NCBI GenBank assembly: GCA_963777045.1
Contig: CAVZPD010000028.1
Location: forward strand, 74,273 to 138,272
Length of the DNA stretch: 64,000 nucleotides
DNA from: JAPSGM01 sp963777045
Lineage (GTDB): Bacteria > Chloroflexota > Limnocylindria > QHBO01
Reading direction: 5' to 3'
Shown here: positions 57,685-64,000 of the stretch, one piece after another
Layout: every line of letters begins with the position of its first letter
How positions within the stretch are numbered: position 1 is the first letter of the stretch
Notes under the pieces: model-generated
What the model was told of the DNA's origin: nothing
Seen by the model: only the letters and a program-made list of their open reading frames with translations
The model's database searches: none
Program-made: the position numbers and the translations under genes

Positions 57685-59805
57685 ATGCTTCTGCGCGCCC
57701 TGACGCTGGCGTCGCTGCTCGTGGCCCTGCTGTCGTCGCCCATCAACGCCGCGACCGCCATCCCGGACGAGGGAGCGGTGCAGCTTGCCGGGGATCGCGC
57801 GACGGCCGCCATGGTGGCCGATGTCGACGGCGACGGTTCGCGCGAGCTGGTCCGGCTGCTGCCGTGGAGCACGAACCCCGGCCAGATGGCGGTGGAGGTC
57901 ACGAGGCTCGACGCCGGGGTCGTGCAGACCCGCGGGGATGCCCTGCTCGAGCGGACGGCCACCTCCGAGACCTCCGACCTGCAGCGCCGGCCGTCGGACG
58001 ACAACTTCCTGCCGCTCGGCGTCGGCGAGCCCGCGCGCCTGCTCGCCTGGCACGAGGATGGTCGCGAGAGCGTGCTGGTGGCGACGATCGGCAGCGCCGG
58101 TCTCCCACGCCCCTGCTGCCTCACGCTCTGGCGCGTGGGATTCGACACCCGCGGCGGCACCGCTGCCGTGCTCGTCCAGCAGAGCAGCCTCAGCGCGGCA
58201 GTCATCCGGGCGGCGGACCTCGACGCCGACGGCACCGATGAGCTGGTCCTGGTCGAGACGCCGAACCCGGAGCTGACTCCGTTCGTGTTCCAGCGCGGCG
58301 TGGTCGTGCTGCGCTGGAACGGGGAGAGCTTCGACGAGCTGCGTGGCATCGCGGACCCGTCGGCGGCAGGCGGGCCGCTGATCGCGCTCGGCGACAGCGA
58401 CGGGCTGGCGGGCGACGAGGTGGGCTTCTTGGAGTCGCCGCGCTTCGACCAGGTGGCGCCGACGCTGTTCCGCATCCGTCTCGACCACGACGGCGAGGTG
58501 GCGATCGAGCACGGCCTGCTGCCCGCCCCCGGTGCGATTGCGCCGGTCGCGGCGGCCGATGGCGGTCGGCTCGCCCTCGTCAACGACGACTCCACCTACC
58601 TCCTCGACTGGCCGTCGGGGACCGTCAAACCGGAGGTGGCCGAAACCTCGTGGCGTGGCGGCGAGCTGCTCGGGGTGCTGGGCAGCGGCAGCCAGGCCGC
58701 GATCCTGGTGCTGCGGGGTGGTGCCGTCGACGTGCTGGACACGACCCTTGCGTCGCGGCAGGGCATCGCGGCCAGCCCCACCGCCGTCCAGTTCGTGGCA
58801 GCGGGCTACCCCCTCTACCGCGGATCCCTCCCGGGGGCTGGCGCCAGTGGGGACGACGAGGCGGCGATCCACGGCGGACGCCTCATCACGCTGCAGCCGC
58901 CGCGCGGCTCGCGCACCCCCGGCTTCCTCGCCTCGCGCAACATCGCCGGACTCGCCGGCATGACGGCAATCGGGCTGCTGGGACCGTTCGGCCAGTGGGC
59001 CGCAGTGGCGAGAGGCGGGCCACCGACCGTCGAACGGACGGGCGGTCTGCTGGCATCACCCGCCGGCAACCCGGCCGGGCCGATGTGGATCGTCCCGACG
59101 AACGAGCTGATGGCGCCGGAGGGAAATGGGGGAGCACTTGAGCCGGCCATCGATGGCGGCGTGCTCGACGCCACCCGCCAGGTGCCGACGCTGCTGACCG
59201 CCGGGACTGTGACCGCCACGCTCAGCGCACCGGCGGGGAGCGAGCTTCGAGTCCGGACGCGAACCGGGCAGCGGGCGGCCGTCGAGGTGCAGCTGGTGGG
59301 GCCGTCGGCGAGGGCCGTGGTGCCCATCTCGGAGCCGAGCAGCAGCAGCGGGGGCGGCCTCTTCAACGTCGAGCTCGACCTCGTCACGCCGGCCGGCCAC
59401 GGCTACACGGCACGCTGGGTGGTGCGCCTGATCCAGCACGCTCCGCGGCTGGAGCTGCGTGCGGATGGGCTCTCCCTCTCGTTCGACGTCGCACTGAACG
59501 GCATGACGGAGCCTGGCGCGAGGGTGGAAGTGGAGGGCAGACCGGTCCACGTCGCCGGCGATGGGTCGTTCCGCGCATCGGTCCCCGGCGGCATCCTGCC
59601 ACGCGACGTCCACGTGCGAGCCAGCGACCAGCTGGGCAACGCGACCGAGGAATCGGTCTCGGTGGTCGCGATCGCCGACTACCGCATGCTGCCCTGGGTG
59701 CCGCTCACGGTGGGCGTGACGGTGCTGCTCGGCATCGTGCTGTTCATCCGGACGCCGCGCGGCGCGCGCAGCAGCGCGGCGGGCATCTTCGACGAGATCG
59801 AGTAG
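57685..59805 (+). CDS. membrane-anchored extracellular protein with VCBS/FG-GAP-like N-terminal repeats
   Basis: This 706-residue protein has a signal peptide (about 1-23, LLVALLSSPINAATA). Calcium-loop-like repeats follow (VADVDGDGSRELVRL, AADLDADGTDELVLV, IALGDSDGLAGDEVGFL), characteristic of VCBS/FG-GAP beta-propellers. A middle beta-rich region and Ig-like segments (about 600-660, MTEPGARVEVEGRPVHVAGD) come next. One membrane helix (about 670-690, MLPWVPLTVGVTVLLGIVLF) and a short cytoplasmic tail end it. The topology is a type I surface protein. Ligand unknown. The histidine kinase gene follows 123 nt downstream. Confidence 0.8.
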   Translation: MLLRALTLASLLVALLSSPINAATAIPDEGAVQLAGDRATAAMVADVDGDGSRELVRLLPWSTNPGQMAVEVTRLDAGVVQTRGDALLERTATSETSDLQRRPSDDNFLPLGVGEPARLLAWHEDGRESVLVATIGSAGLPRPCCLTLWRVGFDTRGGTAAVLVQQSSLSAAVIRAADLDADGTDELVLVETPNPELTPFVFQRGVVVLRWNGESFDELRGIADPSAAGGPLIALGDSDGLAGDEVGFLESPRFDQVAPTLFRIRLDHDGEVAIEHGLLPAPGAIAPVAAADGGRLALVNDDSTYLLDWPSGTVKPEVAETSWRGGELLGVLGSGSQAAILVLRGGAVDVLDTTLASRQGIAASPTAVQFVAAGYPLYRGSLPGAGASGDDEAAIHGGRLITLQPPRGSRTPGFLASRNIAGLAGMTAIGLLGPFGQWAAVARGGPPTVERTGGLLASPAGNPAGPMWIVPTNELMAPEGNGGALEPAIDGGVLDATRQVPTLLTAGTVTATLSAPAGSELRVRTRTGQRAAVEVQLVGPSARAVVPISEPSSSSGGGLFNVELDLVTPAGHGYTARWVVRLIQHAPRLELRADGLSLSFDVALNGMTEPGARVEVEGRPVHVAGDGSFRASVPGGILPRDVHVRASDQLGNATEESVSVVAIADYRMLPWVPLTVGVTVLLGIVLFIRTPRGARSSAAGIFDEIE

Positions 59806-59928
59806 CGCGCAGCGGGGCGCGGCGTAGCCCCTGCAGCGCCACCCGGAGGCACGAAAGGGCCAGTGCCGAGAGGCACCGGGCGGTACTAGAGTCGCAAGCG
59901 CCACCCGCCGACGAGGTATCGGCTGCCC

Positions 59929-61839
59929 ATGCAGGCCGTCGCACACCAGCTTCCCGACCTGGAGGCGCACCTGGAGCGACAGATGCGCGGCCAGGAGCGG
60001 CAGCTTGCCTTCGCCCGCGCGCTGATCGCGGCCGCGGCGCTGGTGGCGGTGGTGCTCTTCCGCGACCGGCTCGACTCCTTCCCGTGGCTCGCCGGCCTGT
60101 CCGTCGCGGTGCTCGTCTACACCGGGGCGATCCTGGTCCTGGTCGGACGCTTCCCGGCCCGCGAGGTGGGCATCGTGGCCACCGCGCTCGACATGGTGGT
60201 CGTCACACTGGCGATCTACGTGGAGCCACGTGCGCTCGACGCCTACCTCTTCTACGTCCCGGTGGTGCTCGGCGTGGCGCTGCGCTTCGGCTTGGGCGCC
60301 TCCATCTGGGCCGCGGCCGTGGTCTCGTTCATGTACGCATCGGTCGTCCTGGCGTCGGGGGAGTCGGGGCAGGTGCTGGAGCTGGTGCCGGTGCGCATCG
60401 GCTACCTGTTGGGACTCGGCATGGCGGCCGGGCTCTTCGCGCGGGTGGTCATCGGCCGGGCGAACGAGAACGCGCGCCTGCAGCTGCGGCTGGAGGCGGA
60501 GGAGCGCGAGCGCGCCCGGCAGCGGGAGGCGGAGCTCCTCTCGCAGATGGCCCGCGAGTTCGGGACCACGCTCGAGTGGCAGGCGACGGTGGATGCCATC
60601 GTGCGCGCGGCCGACACGCTGCTCGGCGACGTCAGCTGGCTGCTCACCGTGGAGGAGGCGGACGGGGACGGCGCGTCGGCGCGCCTGGTGCTCGCGGGAG
60701 CGCAGGGCCGCAGCGAGGAGGTCGTCGAACGCCTGCGCGCCCATCTCTCCGCGCGATCCCCGCGCCTTGGCGAGGGCGTGGCCGGAGCAGCGGCCGCGAC
60801 CGCCTCGCCGCACGTCCTGCAGGCCGATGAGCTGGCCGCCGCCACGGCCACCGGCGACCCGGACGCGCTGGCCCTGCTCGAGCCGCACTCGCTGCTGGCC
60901 GTGCCGATCATCTCTCGCGCCAGGGTCCGCGGCGTCCTCGTCTCCGCTTCCAGCGCGGGCCCGCCCCTGGGTGAGGGCGAGGCGCGCCTGGCCGTGGCCA
61001 TCGCCGAGCGTGCGGGGCCGGCACTCGAGAACGCCCTTCTTTGGGCAGACCTGCAGGAGCAGGTGGCGCGCGAGCAGGAAGCGCAGCGCGCCAAGGACGA
61101 CTTCCTCTCCGTCGTCAGCCACGAGCTGCGAACGCCGCTCACCTCGATCCAGGGCTACTCCCAGCTGCTGGAGGCGCGCATGCGCGACAGTGCCCGCCCC
61201 AAGGAGCAGTCGCAGATCCACGTCATCCGCAACCAGGTGGGGCGGATGCGGCGCCTGGTGGAGGACCTGCTCGACGTGAGCCGCATCGACCGTCGCGGCG
61301 GGGTGAGCATCGAGCCGGAGGCCCTGGACCTCGCCGTCGAGCTGCGCGAGGCGGTGGCGCGCACGCAGCGCGACCACTCGGAACGCTCCATCTCGGTCGA
61401 CGCGCCGGAGAGCCTGCCCATCGTCGCCGATCGAGACCGCATCGGCCAAATCCTCACCAACCTGCTCGACAACGCGCTGAAGTACTCGCCCGAGGGCGGG
61501 CCGGTGGCGGCCTGCGCCCAGTCGACCGCCGACGGTATCGAGCTGACCATCACCGACGAGGGGATCGGCATCACGCCGGAGCAGGCCGAGCTCGTCTTCG
61601 AACGCTTCTTCCAGGCCGATGACGGCCACGGCGCGCGCCGCTTCAGCGGGCTTGGGCTGGGGCTCCACATCACGCGGGCCATCGTCCAGGCGCACGGCGG
61701 CGAGATCCACGCCGCCCCGAACGCCGCTGCCGGCCGCGGGACGGTGATCACGGTGCGACTGCCGCGTCGCGCGGTCGCGCCCGAGGACCCGCAGCACGAG
61801 GCCGACGCTCCACCGCCCTTCGTCCTGCGACGCGGGTAG
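59929..61839 (+). CDS. multi-TM GAF-domain sensor histidine kinase
   Basis: The protein has 636 residues. An N-terminal helix is followed by about five membrane helices (about 28-180) and a coiled-coil linker (ENARLQLRLEAEERERARQR). A GAF-like domain (about 200-345) follows. HisKA has SVVSHELRTPLTSIQGYSQL (His398), and the ATPase domain has NLLDNALKYSPEGG, TDEGIGI and FSGLGLGLHITRAIVQAHGG. No response regulator is adjacent, so it is an orphan kinase here. The 123-nt upstream gap holds short stem-loops (GGCAC...GTGCC) and a TAGAGT at 59887-59892. Confidence 0.9.
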   Translation: MQAVAHQLPDLEAHLERQMRGQERQLAFARALIAAAALVAVVLFRDRLDSFPWLAGLSVAVLVYTGAILVLVGRFPAREVGIVATALDMVVVTLAIYVEPRALDAYLFYVPVVLGVALRFGLGASIWAAAVVSFMYASVVLASGESGQVLELVPVRIGYLLGLGMAAGLFARVVIGRANENARLQLRLEAEERERARQREAELLSQMAREFGTTLEWQATVDAIVRAADTLLGDVSWLLTVEEADGDGASARLVLAGAQGRSEEVVERLRAHLSARSPRLGEGVAGAAAATASPHVLQADELAAATATGDPDALALLEPHSLLAVPIISRARVRGVLVSASSAGPPLGEGEARLAVAIAERAGPALENALLWADLQEQVAREQEAQRAKDDFLSVVSHELRTPLTSIQGYSQLLEARMRDSARPKEQSQIHVIRNQVGRMRRLVEDLLDVSRIDRRGGVSIEPEALDLAVELREAVARTQRDHSERSISVDAPESLPIVADRDRIGQILTNLLDNALKYSPEGGPVAACAQSTADGIELTITDEGIGITPEQAELVFERFFQADDGHGARRFSGLGLGLHITRAIVQAHGGEIHAAPNAAAGRGTVITVRLPRRAVAPEDPQHEADAPPPFVLRRG

Positions 61840-61842
61840 ACT
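61837..61842 (+). promoter_or_regulatory. -10 TAGACT overlapping the kinase stop codon
   Basis: The TAG stop of the kinase (61837-61839) is the first half of TAGACT, which ends 7 nt before ATG 61850. Confidence 0.45.
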
Positions 61843-61849
61843 CGCGTGC

Positions 61850-63196
61850 ATGCCCCTGGTTCGCCCGCTGCGTGGCCTCGAGTACGCGCTCGACCGCTTC
61901 GCGACGCCGCGCATCCCCGACCGCGTCCGGCTCCCCCACGAGCCTGACCTGACGCCCGGCCGCCGGCTGGCCGACCTGACCGACATCGTCTGCCCCCCGT
62001 ACGACGTCATCGGCGCCGACGAACAGGCGAGCCTCGTGGCGCGCAACCCGTTCAACGCCGTCCGCCTGGAGCTGAACCCGGACTCCGATCCCCATGCGGC
62101 GGCGGCGCACACCCTCCTGGCCTGGCAGGACGACGGGGTGCTGACGCGGCGATGGGAGCCATCGGTCTACTACTACGCGCATGCCACGCCGGCACAGCCG
62201 GACGAGGCGACCGTCCAGGGCGTGCTCGCCCGCGTGCTGCTGGAGCCGTATGGAAGGGACGTCCGCGCGCACGAGCACACCATGGCCGGTCCGAAAGCCG
62301 ATCGGCTGGCGCACCTGGAGGTCACCCGCACGCAGGCCTCGCCGATCCTGGCCGTCTACTTCGACCGATCGCAGCGCTACCGGCATGTGATGGGCCGCCC
62401 GTGGGCCGACGAGTGGCGCGCTCGCGACCCGGACGGGCTGCTGCACACCGTTGCCGCGGTGGAGCCGGACGATCGGATGCTCAACTACCTCTCGCGCCAG
62501 CGCCTCTACATCGCCGATGGGCACCATCGCTACGAGACCGCCCTGGCCTACCAGGCCGAGACCCGATCCGACCCGCGCCGGGCCGATGCGCCGCCAGGCT
62601 CGCTGGCGGCGGACTGGATCATGGTGGTCCTCGTCAACGCCGAGGTGGAGGAGCTCGAGGTGCTGGCCACCCATCGGCTCATCCTGGATGCCGATGCCGA
62701 CGCCCTGCGCTCGCTGGCTGCCGAGGCGAATCCGCTCTGGCAGGCCATTCCGGTGCACCCCGATGAGCTCGCCGCACGGCTGGATCAGATGCGCGACGCG
62801 GAGGAGCCGGTCTTCGGCCTGGTGCTGCCGGAGGGCGAGGGCTGGCTGCTGGTCGGGGATGCGGAGGGGATGGCCGATCGGATGCGCCGCGAGCGGACGA
62901 GCACGGCGGTGCGGCGGCTGGACCTTGCCATCCTGCACGCGTCCATCCTGGCCGACGAGCTCGGTATCGATCCCGGCGTCGTGGCCGGCGGTGGGCGCCT
63001 CGCCTACACTAGGAACGAGGCCGAGGCGCGGGACGCGGTGGCTCGCGGCGAGGCCAAGGCTGCGCTGCTGGTGCGCCCGACCCGTCTCGACCAGCTCGCC
63101 GAGGTGGCCAGCATCGGCGACGTGATGCCCCAGAAGTCGACCTACTTCTACCCGAAGCTGCTGACCGGCTTCGTCTTCAACCCGCTGGAGGACTGA
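61850..63196 (+). CDS. DUF1015 family protein
   Basis: This 448-residue protein begins PLVRPLRGLEYALDRFATPR and has LTDIVCPPYDVIGADEQASL, the hallmark of DUF1015 (CPPYDVI). It then has YYYAHATPAQPDEATVQGVL, VLLEPYGRDVRAHEHTMAGP, YIADGHHRYETALAYQAE and a final MPQKSTYFYPKLLTGFVF. The family is widely conserved and structurally uncharacterised. The HEHT and DGHHRYET motifs suggest a metal or phosphate site and a hydrolase or kinase-like role. Leaderless-type start 7 nt after TAGACT. Confidence 0.92.
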   Translation: MPLVRPLRGLEYALDRFATPRIPDRVRLPHEPDLTPGRRLADLTDIVCPPYDVIGADEQASLVARNPFNAVRLELNPDSDPHAAAAHTLLAWQDDGVLTRRWEPSVYYYAHATPAQPDEATVQGVLARVLLEPYGRDVRAHEHTMAGPKADRLAHLEVTRTQASPILAVYFDRSQRYRHVMGRPWADEWRARDPDGLLHTVAAVEPDDRMLNYLSRQRLYIADGHHRYETALAYQAETRSDPRRADAPPGSLAADWIMVVLVNAEVEELEVLATHRLILDADADALRSLAAEANPLWQAIPVHPDELAARLDQMRDAEEPVFGLVLPEGEGWLLVGDAEGMADRMRRERTSTAVRRLDLAILHASILADELGIDPGVVAGGGRLAYTRNEAEARDAVARGEAKAALLVRPTRLDQLAEVASIGDVMPQKSTYFYPKLLTGFVFNPLED

Positions 63197-63206
63197 CGAG
63201 ACCGCC

Positions 63207-64000
63207 ATGGTGCAGGCGATCAAGCGCGACGAGGTCTACATCGAGCCCGAGGGCATCTACGTGGAGACGCACCAGCCGGAGCGTCGCTCGCGCAAGCCCC
63301 CACTGCTTCTGGTGCATGGCGCCCTGGCAGGCTCGTGGATGTGGTCCAGCTTCGCCACCTTCTTCGCCGAGCGCGGCTGGGAAGCGCACGCCATGAACTT
63401 CCGCGGCCACTACACCTCCGACGTGGCCGACCTGGATCGCACCTCCATGCGCGACTACGCCGACGACATCGGCGTCGCCGTTCGTCAGCTGAATCGCCCG
63501 CCGGTCGTGATCGGGTGGGGGATCGGCGCACTGGCCGCCATGCTCTATGCCGAACGGGCCCGCACCCTGGGCCTGGTGCTGCTGGCTCCCTCGCCGCCGG
63601 CCGATGCCCTCCCGCGCCGTCCCAATGCCCTGGAGCTGAAGGCCGTCCCGGGAACGTATGACGCGACCTGGTGGGGCTGGATCGCCGCCCCGGAGAAGCT
63701 GCGCGAGCTGATGCCGGACATGACCGACGACGAGATAGAGAAGATGCAGGAGATGCTCGCCGGTGCACGCGAGTCGGGCAGCGCCCGCCGGGAGCGCATG
63801 CAGGGCGTGCACGTGGAGACCTCGCGTATCGACGTGCCGGCCCTGGTCATCGGCGCCGGCCGCGACGACGTCATCCACCCCTCCGAGGCGAGCCGCACCG
63901 CGGACCTGCTCGGCGCCACCTACGAGTTCATCCCCTCTGCCTCGCACTTCGGGTTGGTGATGGGCTCCGATTCGTGGCCGCAGGTCGCGCAGTCGGTGCT
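63207..64000 (+). CDS. alpha/beta-hydrolase-fold protein, 3' truncated, nucleophile Ser replaced by Gly
   Basis: 264 codons are visible and the frame runs off the window. It has LLLVHGALAGSWMWSSFATF (oxyanion loop), AHAMNFRGHYTSDVADL, and at the nucleophile elbow VVIGWGIGALAAMLY, where GxSxG reads GWGIG. The acid (GAGRDDVIHPSEA) and base His (SASHFG) are present. Loss of Ser suggests a non-hydrolytic role (ligand binding, lyase or dioxygenase-like) or a pseudoenzyme. The ATG lies 10 nt after the DUF1015 stop, so it is probably in one transcript. Confidence 0.85.
   Translation, partial: MVQAIKRDEVYIEPEGIYVETHQPERRSRKPPLLLVHGALAGSWMWSSFATFFAERGWEAHAMNFRGHYTSDVADLDRTSMRDYADDIGVAVRQLNRPPVVIGWGIGALAAMLYAERARTLGLVLLAPSPPADALPRRPNALELKAVPGTYDATWWGWIAAPEKLRELMPDMTDDEIEKMQEMLAGARESGSARRERMQGVHVETSRIDVPALVIGAGRDDVIHPSEASRTADLLGATYEFIPSASHFGLVMGSDSWPQVAQSV

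Overview
The window is a gene-dense (over 90 % coding), high-GC chromosomal segment with no rRNA, tRNA, CRISPR, transposase or phage gene that I can see. Three gene products are of coenzyme-F420-linked type (two luciferase-like oxidoreductases and one PPOX-class protein). There is also a four-subunit 2-oxoacid:ferredoxin oxidoreductase, a DUF2277 protein and an S-layer-homology (SLH) giant protein. Together these suggest an uncultured soil or freshwater Chloroflexota lineage (Limnocylindria/Ellin6529-like), with Actinomycetota as the alternative. This placement is inference, not an alignment. At least 16 genes have a TANNNT -10 hexamer only 6-10 nt before the start codon, which points to widespread leaderless mRNAs. 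Inside operons, start and stop codons typically overlap as ATGA or GTGA.

Layout. 1-1.9 kb: partial ECF sigma factor, YCII protein, EamA exporter and a small protein. 1.9-8 kb: two tandem CapA-type lipoproteins (the second frameshifted), an M15 carboxypeptidase and a two-component system. 8.2-13.7 kb: a 1833-residue SLH/malectin/sorbosone-dehydrogenase-like surface protein closed by a strong hairpin. 13.9-17.9 kb: korDABC-type oxidoreductase and a SnoaL protein. 17.9-22.9 kb: iron-transport-like protein, DapA-family lyase, adenosine deaminase, a secreted Pro-rich protein and a GGDEF protein. 23-32.2 kb: ferredoxin, three crotonases, 3-hydroxyacyl-CoA dehydrogenase, thiolase and accessory genes, a CoA-thioester catabolic block of beta-oxidation/phenylacetate type. 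32.2-38 kb: F420 enzymes, acetyltransferases and a second two-component system beside a secreted protein. 38-47 kb: aldehyde dehydrogenase, SWIM and SRPBCC proteins, then an operon of secretion-type ATPase, MoxR AAA+ and VWA protein, then a third F420-type enzyme and a flavin reductase. 47-53.5 kb: one minus-strand operon for polyamine uptake and breakdown (potADBC, a MerR-XRE-cupin regulator, a class III aminotransferase). 53.5-55.7 kb: a repeat-rich island around an acyl-CoA dehydrogenase. 55.7-64 kb: acetoacetyl-CoA synthetase, a membrane-anchored VCBS-like protein, a GAF histidine kinase, DUF1015 and a partial alpha/beta-hydrolase whose nucleophile Ser is replaced by Gly.

The central theme is heterotrophic catabolism: polyamines, acyl-CoA, acetoacetate and aldehydes are fed into CoA intermediates and low-potential ferredoxin, with surface and cell-wall proteins under two-component control. 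The most unusual material is non-coding. A CGATAGATC-armed element recurs with fixed arm spacing at two loci. A 113-bp duplicated hairpin repeat and a CACCTGACGAG repeat lie on either side of the acyl-CoA dehydrogenase gene. A 42-codon, very basic small gene lies in the same island.
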